From the NCBI RefSeq assembly GCF_004801305.1, contig NZ_SSOD01000002.1, positions 1-64,000 on the forward strand: a DNA stretch of 64,000 nt, read 5' to 3'. A program made the position numbers and the translations under genes. How positions within the stretch are numbered: the first letter of the stretch is position 1; each line of letters begins with the position of its first letter. The notes beneath the pieces are model-generated. The model made no database searches. It had not been told where the DNA came from and saw nothing but the letters and a program-made list of their open reading frames with translations. Origin of the DNA: Pseudothauera rhizosphaerae (lineage in GTDB: Bacteria > Pseudomonadota > Gammaproteobacteria > Burkholderiales > Rhodocyclaceae). This document shows, piece by piece, positions 23,772-32,441 of the stretch.

Positions 23772-25057
23772 GTGCCCGGCCCGACGGCGCCCGGCGCACC
23801 ACATTGAGGGGGCGGCCGGTGTTCATGTGCGGGTTCCGGCCGTTCTTCGTGCTCGCGGCCGGCGGCGCCGTGCTGTTCATGGCGCTCTGGCTGCTGGCGC
23901 TGGGGGGCCGGCTGCCGGCGTGGCAGCCGCCGGGCGGCATTGTGCTGTGGCATGCCCACGAACTGGTCTTCGGCTTCGCCGCGGCGGCCGTCGCCGGCTT
24001 CACGCTGACGGCAATACCCGAGTTCACCCGGACCGCGCCCATCCCCCCGCGGCCGCTGGCCCGCCTGGCGCTGCTGTGGCTGGCAGCGCGGCTGGCCTAC
24101 GCCCTGGCAGGCTGGTGGCCGGCGCCACTGGGCATGTGGCCGGCGGCACTGGGCAGCCTGGCGCTGTGGGCGCTGCTGCTGGCCCGCATCGCACCGCCCG
24201 TGTGGCGCGACCCCGAGCGCGCCCACCTGGGATTCGCCTGGACCATGGGCGCGCTGGCCCTGCTGCAGGCGGGCTTCTTCGCCGCGCTGGCCCGGGAGGG
24301 CGATGCGCTGGCCTGGCTGCACGCGGCGATCGGGGTGCTGGCGATGCTGATCGTGATCGCCACCAGCCGGGTGTCCATGAGCGTGGTGAACGGCTACATG
24401 GAGGCCGGCCGCCCCGGCGCGCCGGCCGCCCGGGCGGTTTACCTGGCGCGGCCGCCGCGCCGCCATCTGGCGATCTTCGCCATCGGCATGTGCACCGCGG
24501 TGGAGTTCGCCCTGGGCGACGACGTCGTCACCGGCTGGACGGCGCTGGCCGCCGCCACCGCCATGCTGAACCTGCTCAACGACTGGCACGTGGGCCGCCC
24601 GCTGTTCACGCGCTGGGCGCTGATGCTGTACGCGAGCTACTGGCTGATCGCCCTGGGCTACGGGCTGCTGGGCGCGGCCTGGCTGGGGGCGCCGCTGGCG
24701 CCCTCGGCGGGCCGGCATCTGCTGGCGGCCGGCGCGGTGGCGCTGTCGATCTTCGCCATCATGGCCATGGTGGGGCGCATCCATGCCGGCCTGTGGCTGG
24801 ACCGGCGCCCGTGGCTGCCGGCCGCCGCCGCGGCGCTGGCGGCGGCGGCGCTGCTGCGCGCCTGGGCGGGCACGTGGGCGGCGGCGTCCTCGGCGCCTCT
24901 TCTGCTGACTGCATCCGGGCTGTTGTGGGCCGGGGCGTTCGCCGCCTATCTGTGGCACGCCTGGCCGGTGCTGACCGGACCGCGGCAGGATGGCCGGGAC
25001 GGTTGCGCCGAACCGCCGGAAGGCGGCGGGCCGCATGCGGGGGAAAGACCCTGCTGA
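23768..25057 (+). CDS. nnrS: NnrS-family heme/copper membrane protein
   Basis: 429 aa with about twelve hydrophobic helices. NnrS signatures include the N-terminal CGFRPFFVLAAGGAV, LWHAHELVFGFAAAAVAGF with conserved histidines, and LTAIPEFTRTAPI. NnrS proteins bind heme and copper in the inner membrane and protect against nitric-oxide stress in denitrifiers. It overlaps the ATPase stop by four bases, so it belongs to the operon divergent from the receptor/Slam unit. A link to heme or metal handling is inferred from context. Confidence 0.9.
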   Translation: MSARPDGARRTTLRGRPVFMCGFRPFFVLAAGGAVLFMALWLLALGGRLPAWQPPGGIVLWHAHELVFGFAAAAVAGFTLTAIPEFTRTAPIPPRPLARLALLWLAARLAYALAGWWPAPLGMWPAALGSLALWALLLARIAPPVWRDPERAHLGFAWTMGALALLQAGFFAALAREGDALAWLHAAIGVLAMLIVIATSRVSMSVVNGYMEAGRPGAPAARAVYLARPPRRHLAIFAIGMCTAVEFALGDDVVTGWTALAAATAMLNLLNDWHVGRPLFTRWALMLYASYWLIALGYGLLGAAWLGAPLAPSAGRHLLAAGAVALSIFAIMAMVGRIHAGLWLDRRPWLPAAAAALAAAALLRAWAGTWAAASSAPLLLTASGLLWAGAFAAYLWHAWPVLTGPRQDGRDGCAEPPEGGGPHAGERPC

Positions 25058-25215
25058 GCCCGCGCCGCCGCGATATTTTTGCTGCGGTGGAATAAATCGC
25101 GTGTCCCGCTCGTTAACCGGGGAGAGGGGCCGGAAAGACTCGGTAGCCTTGCCATTCGGCCATCGCATCGAATCCCGGCCCCTCCTTTCCGTTCCCAGAC
25201 CGCGAAGGATTCTTC

Positions 25216-26214
25216 ATGAAACGCAAAATTCTGTCTCTCGCTTGTACCGGATGCCTGGCCGCGGCCGCGGCGCCCGCCATGGCCCAGCCGCCGGAGGTCA
25301 CGGCATCCGAAGTGGTGGAGGCGATCGAAGGCGCCTTCGGCGCAACCCACGGGCAGCGCCGGAACCATACCAAGGGCATGTGCGCCGGCGGGGAGTTCGT
25401 CGGCACGGCGGAAGCCGCCCGGCATTCCCGTTCGCCCCTGTTCAGCGGCCGGCCCATCCCGGTCGTGGCCCGCTTTTCCCTTGCCGGGGGCAACCCCAAG
25501 GCGCCCGATACGGCCCGCAGCGGGCGCGGGATGGCCCTGGAGTTCAGACTTCCGCAGGGCCAGTTGCACCACATCACGATGCTGAACACCCCGGTGTTCG
25601 GCGCCGCGTCTCCTGCCACCTTTCGCGACATGATGCTCGCCCTGCGCCCCGACCCGGCCACGGGGCGGCCCGACCCCGGCAGGATCGAAGCCTTCAAGGC
25701 TTCCCATCCGGACCACCGGGCCCAGGCGGAGTACTTCGCCCACAATGCGCCCCCGGCCAGCTATGCCTCCAGCGCCTTCTGGGGCATCCACACCTTCAAG
25801 TTCGTCGACGGGAAGGACGGGGTTACGCTGGTGCGCTGGAAGTTCGTTCCCCAGGACGGCGAAACGCGACTGACCGAGGATGAACTGAAGACCGCTGCCC
25901 CGGACTTTCTGGAACGGGCCTTGATCGAGCGGACGGCCCGCGGACCGGTCCGTTGGGACATGATGGTGTCGATCGGCCAGCCCGGCGACGTTCAGGACGA
26001 TCCGACCGTGCAGTGGCCCGCCGAACGGAAGCAGTTCAAGGCCGGAACCCTGACCATCGCGACGGCTTCGCCGCAGAAGGGGGGAGAATGCGAGCCGATC
26101 AACTTCGACCCCCTGGTCATGGCCGACGGCATTGCGCCGACCGACGATCCCGTGCTGAGATTCCGTTCGCCGGCCTACGCCGTTTCGTTCGCCAAGCGGC
26201 TCGGCGAACGATGA
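25216..26214 (+). CDS. SrpA-like periplasmic catalase-family heme protein
   Basis: 332 aa with signal peptide (LSLACTGCLAAAAAPAMAQ). The mini-catalase fold carries the distal-site region NHTKGMCAGGEF (His near 51), substrate-channel RFSLAGGNP, catalytic-Asn region HHITMLNTPVFGA and the proximal heme ligand segment RFRSPAYAVSFAKRL (Tyr). It is much shorter than true catalases, as usual for catalase-related peroxidases of the SrpA/YfeX-neighbour class. An ECF sigma/anti-sigma pair follows 94 bases downstream, a common linkage suggesting oxidative-stress control. Confidence 0.9.
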   Translation: MKRKILSLACTGCLAAAAAPAMAQPPEVTASEVVEAIEGAFGATHGQRRNHTKGMCAGGEFVGTAEAARHSRSPLFSGRPIPVVARFSLAGGNPKAPDTARSGRGMALEFRLPQGQLHHITMLNTPVFGAASPATFRDMMLALRPDPATGRPDPGRIEAFKASHPDHRAQAEYFAHNAPPASYASSAFWGIHTFKFVDGKDGVTLVRWKFVPQDGETRLTEDELKTAAPDFLERALIERTARGPVRWDMMVSIGQPGDVQDDPTVQWPAERKQFKAGTLTIATASPQKGGECEPINFDPLVMADGIAPTDDPVLRFRSPAYAVSFAKRLGER

Positions 26215-26308
26215 GCCCCGGCTGCGGACGGCTTCCGTTCCGCCCGCGGCCGCCGAAGCGCGGAAGCCCGGCCGGACGCTCCGAACCCTGCCGCGAGGCG
26301 ACCTCCCG

Positions 26309-26827
26309 ATGAATGCAGGCACCACAACGGACGACGAAGCCCGGATGCTGGCAAGCATTCCCCGTTTGCGTCGCTATGCACGCGCCCTGGCGGGCAATGC
26401 CGTGGCGGCGGACGACCTGGTCCAGGATACGCTGGCCAGGGCCTGGCCGCGGCTGTCGTCCTGCCGGGGCAATGGAGAGCTTTTGCCCTGGCTTTTCACC
26501 ATCATGCACAACCTGCACGCCGATCAGGTGCGCCGGCCGCGGTTGCTGACGGTTCCCATCGAGGAAGAGGCCGCCGCGGTTCCGGTACGGCCGCGGCAGC
26601 ATGACAATCTGGAACTCCGCGACCTCGAAGCCGCCCTGCTCAAGCTCCCGGAGGACTACCGCAAGGTGCTGCTGCTGGTCGCGCTGGAGAACATGCCCTA
26701 TGCCCAGGCCGCCGAGGTGCTCGGCTGGCCGGCAGGTACCGTCATGTCTCGCCTTTCCCGCGCCAGGGCAAGGCTGAGAGTCCTGCTTTCCGAAGAGTCC
26801 CCTCCCGTTCTGAAGGTCGCGACATGA
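26309..26827 (+). CDS. ECF-type RNA polymerase sigma factor
   Basis: 172 aa. Region 2 reads RRYARALAGNAVAADDLVQD and AWLF-type LLPWLFTIMHNLHADQVRR. Region 4 reads LPEDYRKVLLLVALENMPYA and GWPAGTVMSRLSRARARLR. The downstream anti-sigma gene overlaps by ATGA. It probably drives its own operon and the adjacent catalase gene. Confidence 0.95.
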   Translation: MNAGTTTDDEARMLASIPRLRRYARALAGNAVAADDLVQDTLARAWPRLSSCRGNGELLPWLFTIMHNLHADQVRRPRLLTVPIEEEAAAVPVRPRQHDNLELRDLEAALLKLPEDYRKVLLLVALENMPYAQAAEVLGWPAGTVMSRLSRARARLRVLLSEESPPVLKVAT

Positions 26828-27645
26828 AAGACGCTCCCCTTTCCGATGCGGATATCCAGGCCTACGTCGACGGAGCCCTGCCCGCGCAACGCCAGGCAGA
26901 GGTGGCCGCTTACCTGGCCGGCCACCCGGAAGCGGCGGATGCCGTCCGTTGCTACCGGGCCCAGAACGAAGCCCTGCGGGCTTTGTTCGATCCGGTTCTC
27001 GAAGAGAAGATTCCGGAGCGATTGCTCCAGGCCGCCCGCGCACCTGCCGGGGAGCATCCATCGGCAGCCCGGCCACGGGGTTTTCTGCCGCGCTGGTCGT
27101 CGTATCGCATGGCTGCCGGCCTGCTGATTGCCGTGCTCAGCGGCAGCGCCGGCTGGCTGGCCAACGGCCAATGGCATGCGGCCCGGGCGCTGGCCGTCCG
27201 CCAGGTTCCCGTCCAGTTTGCCCATCAGGCTGCCATCGCCCATGTCGTCTACAGCCCGGACGTCGTCCGTCCGGTGGAGATCGGTGCCGAACAGGAAGAG
27301 CAACTGGTCACGTGGCTCTCCGACCGGCTCAATGCCAGGGTCCGGCCACCCCGGCTGGGTGCGCTCGGGTTCGAGCTGATCGGCGGACGCCTGCTGCCGG
27401 GTACGGCGGGCCCCGTTGCCCAATTCATGTACCACGACGGAAGAGGCCAGCGCCTCACGCTGTACGTATCCGGGGAACAGGGCAGGAACGCCGAAACCGC
27501 ATTCCGCTTCGCCCAGGAAGGCCCGGTCAATGTCTTCTACTGGATCGATCGGAACTTCGGCTATGCCATCTCGGCCGGCATCGACAAGGCCGAACTGGCA
27601 CGGGTTGCAACCAGCGTTCATGAACAACTGGCACACAAACCCTGA
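26824..27645 (+). CDS. Membrane-anchored anti-sigma factor
   Basis: 273 aa. The N-terminal domain (LSDADIQAYVDGALP, then AAYLAGHPEAAD) is the zinc-less RsiW/ChrR-like ASD seen in anti-ECF proteins. One membrane helix (about 98-115, AAGLLIAVLSGSAGWLA) precedes a periplasmic sensor region rich in beta strands (GFELIGGRLLPGTAGPVAQF). It is translationally coupled to the sigma gene and should sequester it until a periplasmic, probably oxidative, signal arrives. Confidence 0.9.
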   Translation: MKDAPLSDADIQAYVDGALPAQRQAEVAAYLAGHPEAADAVRCYRAQNEALRALFDPVLEEKIPERLLQAARAPAGEHPSAARPRGFLPRWSSYRMAAGLLIAVLSGSAGWLANGQWHAARALAVRQVPVQFAHQAAIAHVVYSPDVVRPVEIGAEQEEQLVTWLSDRLNARVRPPRLGALGFELIGGRLLPGTAGPVAQFMYHDGRGQRLTLYVSGEQGRNAETAFRFAQEGPVNVFYWIDRNFGYAISAGIDKAELARVATSVHEQLAHKP

Positions 27646-27665
27646 CGAACCGCGGCGCCCGCCGC

Positions 27666-28451
27666 TCAGTTGGAACGCCCCAGCGTCTGCTTGGCGTAAT
27701 TGCAGCAGTCGAACAGGCTGCTGCCCAGATGCCCCGTGGGTTCGAGACGGTCGAAGTTGGCGTCGGGCGGCGGCAGATCGACGGCTTTGCACAACCCGTC
27801 CACGTCCAGCAGCACCAGTTCCCGGTTGTGCCCGCCGATCAGCCCGGCCCGCCGGAAACCGCCCAGTTGGCGGGAAAGGGTTTCCGGCACGATGTTCAAC
27901 TGGCGGGCGAGCACGCTCTGGCTGGCCGGCAGGATCAGCCATGCGGAACGCTGCTGCATGTAGATATCCATCAGGTAGGTGACCAGCCGCTGGGCGGCGT
28001 TGCCGATGGTGAGCAGATCGATGCGGTTGAGCGACTGGGTGATGCGCACCGCCATGCCTTCCAGCATCGCCATGCTGAAATCCGGCGATTGCCGGCACAG
28101 TTGCAGCAGGCGTTCCCGCGACAGGCGGTAGACGTCCGCATTGGTGGCGGCCTGGGCGGAAAGCGGGTAGTGGCAGGGGGCGGCGAACATGGCGGTTTCC
28201 GCCAGCAGGTCGCCTTCCTCCATGCTGCGGAAAATCTTGTGATCGCCGGTATAGCTGGGCCGGTAGAGGGTGATGGAACCCGATTTCACCAGGAAGAAGT
28301 ACATCGCCTTCTCCCCCATGTGGAACAGGTGCTGCCGGGCCTTCAGGCGGACGAGCGTCGCATCGGCCAGGAGGGCCTGCAGCGCCTGCTCGTCCACCTT
28401 GGAGAAAATCGATGACTCGGCAAGCTTGCGGATCAGTGCCGAAGTGTCCAT
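27666..28451 (-). CDS. Crp/Fnr-family transcriptional regulator (Dnr-like)
   Basis: 261 aa from the ATG at 28451. The cyclic-nucleotide-binding fold includes LFHMGEKAMYFFLVKSGSIT. The helix-turn-helix is SVLARQLNIVPETLSRQLGG, whose E..SR recognition residues match FNR-type TTGAT half-site binding. There is no N-terminal cysteine cluster for a [4Fe-4S] centre, so it is not an O2-sensing FNR; a Dnr/NnrR-type heme or NO sensor is possible. The AT-rich segment AATAATTATTATCAT (from about 28499) upstream is a possible operator. Confidence 0.9.
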   Translation of the reverse strand: MDTSALIRKLAESSIFSKVDEQALQALLADATLVRLKARQHLFHMGEKAMYFFLVKSGSITLYRPSYTGDHKIFRSMEEGDLLAETAMFAAPCHYPLSAQAATNADVYRLSRERLLQLCRQSPDFSMAMLEGMAVRITQSLNRIDLLTIGNAAQRLVTYLMDIYMQQRSAWLILPASQSVLARQLNIVPETLSRQLGGFRRAGLIGGHNRELVLLDVDGLCKAVDLPPPDANFDRLEPTGHLGSSLFDCCNYAKQTLGRSN

Positions 28452-28611
28452 GTGCCATCCGCGCCTTGCGGCAAGCTGGTGGAAGTTAAGAAATGTAAAC
28501 AATAATTATTATCATCCATATGTCAAGGCTTGCCTGGTCTTGATCCAGACGGTTGTTGCGCCCCGCCGCTTCGGGCAAGCTGCGCGGCAGGCTTCCCCGG
28601 ATTCCGCTTCC

Positions 28612-29820
28612 ATGCCCGTGCTGCGTCTGGTCTGCGTCATCTACCTGCTCATGCTGCCGGTCACCGGCATGGTGCCGGTGCTGCACGATCTCACCGTGGG
28701 CCGCCACCCGGAAACCGGCGACCTGGCCCGCCACCTTTTCATGTCGGTCAACATGATCGGCGCACTCGTCGCCGCGCCGCTCGCCGGCCTGGCCTCGGAC
28801 GGCCTGGGCCGCCGCGTGCCGCTGATCGCCGGCGCGCTGCTGGTCAACGGCTTCGCCCTGCTGCTGATCGCCGGCGACTGGTCCTACCCGGTCATCCTCG
28901 CGCTGCGCTTCGTCGAGGGCTGCGCCCACATGAGCGCGCTCTCGCTGCTGATGGCGCTGGGCGCCGACCATGGCCGCCGGCACGGCATGGGGGCGGCCAT
29001 GGGCGCGGTGGGGGCGGCGGTCAGCCTGGGCGTGGCGAGCGGCGCACCGCTGGGCGGCTGGATCGGCGCCGCAGCCGCGGCCCAGGTGCCCTGGCTGGGC
29101 GGCTGGCTGATGCTGGCACTGGCCGCCGCCGCGCCGCTCCTGCTGCGCGACGCGCCGCACGCGGCCGCGCGCCAGTCGCCCGCCCGCCTGCTGCGCGAAC
29201 TGGCGGCCCGGCGCATGCTCGCGGTGCCTTATCTGTTCACCTTCGTGGACCGGCTCACCGTCGGCTTCATCGTCTCCACCTTCGCCCTCTACCTCGGCGC
29301 GGTGCTCGAATTCGACGCGCGCCGGATCGGCCTGGTGATGGCCGCCTTCATGATTCCCTTCGCGCTGCTCACCTACCCGGCCGGACGCCTGTGCCAGCAC
29401 TGGGACCGGCTGGGCATGATGATCGTCGGCAGTGTTCTCTACGGCCTGTTCCTGATCGCGCTGGGGCTGGCGCCGGCCGGCGCGCTGGTGGCGCTGATGG
29501 CCGGCGGCGGCGTGGTGGCGGCGCTGATGTACGCGCCCTCGCTGGTGCTGGCGGCGGAACTGGCCGGCCCCGGCCAGCGCGCCAGCACGCTGGCCGGCTT
29601 CAACGTGGCCGGGTCGCTGGGCTTCGCCCTCGGCCCGCTGCTGGGCGGCACCCTGGTGGGTGGTTTCCGCTCCGCCGGGCTGGACCCCTACCTGCCGGTG
29701 TTCTTCATCGTCGGTGCGCTGGAGATCCTGATCGCGCTGGCCGTCCTGCCGCTGTGGCGACGCGGCGTGGGCCGGCAGCCGGCAGCCTTGCGCGCCGAGA
29801 GCCCCCCGCACGCGGGCTGA
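28612..29820 (+). CDS. Major facilitator superfamily transporter
   Basis: A 402-aa inner-membrane protein with about twelve hydrophobic helices. The MFS loop motif between helices 2 and 3 is [14 protein letters not shown], and the matching loop in the second half is [14 protein letters not shown]. The family exports drugs or small metabolites by proton antiport; the substrate cannot be read. The ATG at 28612 is chosen because the first helix ([19 protein letters not shown]) begins there. Confidence 0.88.
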   Translation: MPVLRLVCVIYLLMLPVTGMVPVLHDLTVGRHPETGDLARHLFMSVNMIGALVAAPLAGLASDGLGRRVPLIAGALLVNGFALLLIAGDWSYPVILALRFVEGCAHMSALSLLMALGADHGRRHGMGAAMGAVGAAVSLGVASGAPLGGWIGAAAAAQVPWLGGWLMLALAAAAPLLLRDAPHAAARQSPARLLRELAARRMLAVPYLFTFVDRLTVGFIVSTFALYLGAVLEFDARRIGLVMAAFMIPFALLTYPAGRLCQHWDRLGMMIVGSVLYGLFLIALGLAPAGALVALMAGGGVVAALMYAPSLVLAAELAGPGQRASTLAGFNVAGSLGFALGPLLGGTLVGGFRSAGLDPYLPVFFIVGALEILIALAVLPLWRRGVGRQPAALRAESPPHAG

Positions 29821-29821
29821 A

Positions 29822-29846
29822 CGCCCCGGTGGCGGGGCGCAGTTTT
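29822..29846 (+). terminator. Terminator of the MFS gene
   Basis: CGCCCC and GGGGCG pair across a 6-base loop, followed by CAGTTTT. The T run overlaps the -35 of the next promoter. Confidence 0.6.
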
Positions 29847-29872
29847 GCGCCGCGGCACAACGAGCGTATGAT
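29845..29872 (+). promoter_or_regulatory. Sigma70-type promoter for infA
   Basis: TTGCGC (29845-29850), a 16-base spacer and TATGAT (29867-29872, five of six to consensus). It implies a long, roughly 335-base leader before infA. I see no convincing gene in 29873-30214. Confidence 0.5.
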
Positions 29873-30214
29873 GCGCCCTTGCCGTTCGGCAGCCGTCCCC
29901 CGGAGCCCCGCTCCACCTCCTGGCTGCCTGGTCGCCGGCCCGCATCCGGCGACGCATTCTTCGGCCCCGGCAATCGGGCCGACAGCATGAAACCGCGCAT
30001 CGCGCGCAAGAGGCCGCGTCCTGCCGCCCGCCGCACACGATGCACCCGCCCGGGGCTTGCAAAGGCTCCGCAATCAGGCTCACAGGTCTTCGTTCCGCGC
30101 CCGCTACCGCCGCGCGCGGGCGTCCATTGTCCATGGCCGGCATCCGCGCCTCGACCTGCCGCCTTCAAGAACCGCCCGGCCGCGGCACGGCCGGGCGCGC
30201 ACAAGGAGTACTGC

Positions 30215-30457
30215 ATGGCCAAGGAAGACCTGATCCAAGTCGAAGGCGTGGTGGAGGAAGTGCTGCGCGACGCGCGTTTCCTCGTCAAGCTGGAGAACGG
30301 CATGGATGTGGCGGCCTACGCCTCGGGCAAGATGCGCAAGTTCCGCATCCGCATCCTCGCCGGCGACCGCGTCACGCTGGAGCTGTCGCCCTACGATTTC
30401 TCCAAGGCGCGCATCTGCTTCCGCCACAAGGACGAACGCCGCCCCCGCCCCGACTGA
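30215..30457 (+). CDS. infA: Translation initiation factor IF-1
   Basis: 80 aa, all S1/OB-fold: [19 protein letters not shown], then [35 protein letters not shown]. It binds the ribosomal A site during initiation. The C-terminal tail DERRPRP is slightly longer than in the 72-residue E. coli protein, as often in betaproteobacteria, several of which carry two infA paralogues. AAGGAG lies nine bases before the ATG. Confidence 0.96.
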   Translation: MAKEDLIQVEGVVEEVLRDARFLVKLENGMDVAAYASGKMRKFRIRILAGDRVTLELSPYDFSKARICFRHKDERRPRPD

Positions 30458-30525
30458 GCATGCCCACCGATTTCGCGTCCTTCGGGTAACATCGGCCGCA
30501 CCATTCCCGCAAGGACGCCGAAACC

Positions 30526-32166
30526 GTGGCCCGCATCATCCCCGACGGCTGGCGCGAGCTGGCCGTCACCGGCGCAGCCCAGCGCGAGATCGACACCCTC
30601 AACCAGTTGGCCTCCGCCCTGCCGGCCGGCTACACCGTCTATCACGCCGTGCACTGGACCAACCTGGAGCGCGGCTACGCGGTGCATGGGGAGGTGGATT
30701 TCGTCGTCGTCAACGCGGCCGGCGACCTGCTGCTGATCGAGCAAAAGAGCGGCTTTCTCGACGAGACGCCGGACGGCATCGTGAAGCGCTACCCGGGCCG
30801 CGTGCACAGCATCCCCGCCCAGCTCGCGCGCAGCGCCGAAGCCCTGCGCACCAAGCTCGCCGCCCGCCCCGGCTGCGGCGAGGTGGCGGTGGATTTCCTG
30901 CTCTACGCGCCGGACTACCGCGTGCGCCAGCCACAGACCGCCGGCCTGACCCCGGAACGCATCGTGGACAGCGCCCGGCGCGACGCGCTGGGGAGGATCA
31001 TCCAGGACATCCTGCCCGTGGGCGAAGCCACCCCGGCCGTGCCGGAGGTGCATCGCTTCCTGCGCGACGTGATCCAGTTGGAGGCCGACGTGAGCGCCTT
31101 GGTGGGCCGCGCCCGCGACATGGTCACGCGGGTGGCCGGCGGGCTCGCCCACTGGGCGCGCCAGCTCGACTTCGAGCCCTTCCGCCTGCGCGTCACCGGC
31201 ACCGCCGGCTCGGGCAAGACCCAGCTCGCGCTGGCCGAATACCGCGCTGCCGTGGAAGCCGGCAAGCGCCCGCTCTACGTCTGCTTCAACCGCCCGCTGG
31301 CGGACCATTTCGCGGCCATCGCGCCGGCCGGCGGGCTGGCCTGCTCCTTCCATCAGCTCTGCCACCAGCGCCTGCGCGCGGCCGGACGCAGCCCGGACTT
31401 TTCCGCCGCGGGCGCCTTCGACCGCATGGTGCTGGAGGCCGCCGAACTGCCGGTGGGCGAGGATTTCCGCTTCGACAGCGTGATCGTGGACGAAGGCCAG
31501 GATTTCCCCGAGGCCTGGCGCGACCTGGTGCTCGCCCACGCCCGCCCGGTTGCACGCCTGCTGTGGCTTGAAGACCCGCTGCAGAACCTCTACGCCCGCG
31601 ATCCGGTGCCGCTGCCCGGCTGGGTCGGGCTGCGCGCCACCAGCAACTTCCGCAGCCCGCGCCCGGTGGTGCGCATGCTGCAGGCGCTGCTGCCGGAAGA
31701 ACAGCCCATCGAGGCCGCCTCGCCGCTGGACGCGGCCGAGGTGGAGCTGATCGACTACGCCGACGGACCGGGTCTGCTGGCCGGGGTCAAGGAAGCCATC
31801 CGGCGCTGCTACGCCGCGGGTTTCCGCAAGGAGGACCTGGCCATCGTCTCCTTCCGCGGGCGCGACCAGTCGCGCCTGTTCGGCCAGACGCAGATCGGCC
31901 CCCACAGCCTGCGCCACTTCACCGGGCGCTACGATCTCCTCGGCCATCCGGTGTTCACCGAAGGCGAGGTGCTGCTGGAGTCGGTGTACCGCTTCAAGGG
32001 CCAGGCCGCCGCCGCGGTGATCCTGGCGGAAGTGGACTTCGACCGCCTGGACGACGCCACGCTGCGCAAGCTCTTCGTCGGCGCCACGCGGGCGACGATG
32101 AAGCTGGTGGTGGTGGCCTCCACCCGCGCCGCGGCCGAACTGCGCGGCCGCTACGACATGCGCTGA
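30526..32166 (+). CDS. NERD-nuclease and UvrD/SF1-helicase-like fusion protein
   Basis: 546 aa from a GTG start (AAGGA ten bases upstream). The N-terminal NERD domain has GEVDFVVVNAAGDLLLIEQK with nuclease-like D and E.K residues (about 45-66). The ATPase part has Walker A GTAGSGKTQ (about 224), VIVDEGQDFPEAW (Walker B/DEGQD motif II), NLYARDP and a C-terminal YRFKGQAAAAVILAEVDF motif (UvrD family V/VI-like), then VGATRATMKLVVV. A DNA repair or defence role is plausible; none is proven. Confidence 0.88.
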   Translation: MARIIPDGWRELAVTGAAQREIDTLNQLASALPAGYTVYHAVHWTNLERGYAVHGEVDFVVVNAAGDLLLIEQKSGFLDETPDGIVKRYPGRVHSIPAQLARSAEALRTKLAARPGCGEVAVDFLLYAPDYRVRQPQTAGLTPERIVDSARRDALGRIIQDILPVGEATPAVPEVHRFLRDVIQLEADVSALVGRARDMVTRVAGGLAHWARQLDFEPFRLRVTGTAGSGKTQLALAEYRAAVEAGKRPLYVCFNRPLADHFAAIAPAGGLACSFHQLCHQRLRAAGRSPDFSAAGAFDRMVLEAAELPVGEDFRFDSVIVDEGQDFPEAWRDLVLAHARPVARLLWLEDPLQNLYARDPVPLPGWVGLRATSNFRSPRPVVRMLQALLPEEQPIEAASPLDAAEVELIDYADGPGLLAGVKEAIRRCYAAGFRKEDLAIVSFRGRDQSRLFGQTQIGPHSLRHFTGRYDLLGHPVFTEGEVLLESVYRFKGQAAAAVILAEVDFDRLDDATLRKLFVGATRATMKLVVVASTRAAAELRGRYDMR

Positions 32167-32188
32167 AAGCCCTCGCCCCCGGCCCGGG

Positions 32189-32228
32189 CACGCCGCCGGC
32201 CGCCCGCACATGACCGGCCGGCGGTGTG
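32189..32228 (+). terminator. Large GC stem-loop after the NERD gene
   Basis: 13-base arms with one mismatch (CACGCCGCCGGCC against GGCCGGCGGTGTG) and a 14-base loop; no T run follows. Confidence 0.45.
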
Positions 32229-32307
32229 ACATATCTCTCGGCCGCCCTCCCGCTTTTCCCCAGCGCCTGCCCGTCCGGGCCATCATGGCCGCTGCCGTGC
32301 ATATCAC

Positions 32308-32335
32308 TCAAGTTTGCACGGATATCTGCCGTTAT
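32308..32335 (+). promoter_or_regulatory. Sigma28-like promoter before the chemoreceptor
   Basis: TCAAGTTT (32308-32315) and GCCGTTAT (32328-32335) resemble TAAAGTTT and GCCGATAA, with a 12-base rather than 11-base spacer. Chemoreceptors are usual FliA regulon members. Confidence 0.45.
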
Positions 32336-32441
32336 CCATCCTCACAAGCCTTTTATCAACCTCGGTCCTGAGCATGAATATTGCTTAAGGCATATATAGG
32401 CCGGGCCCCACCCCTCGCCCGGTTCACAGCGAGGACGCAGC

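Noticed and set aside
26309-26827. ECF sigma factor as the regulator of the effector promoter elements
   Set aside because: It is coupled to its own anti-sigma gene beside a catalase, 17 kb away; nothing in the sequence links it to the GAACC elements.
28495-28515. AT-rich AATAATTATT stretch as a definite Fur box
   Set aside because: Only partial match to the Fur consensus; mentioned as a possible operator within the Crp/Fnr entry.
29873-30214. N-terminally extended IF-1 or a separate gene in the infA leader
   Set aside because: The open frame is Pro/Arg-rich without start signals or recognisable sequence; the IF-1 domain begins exactly at 30215 with a good ribosome site.
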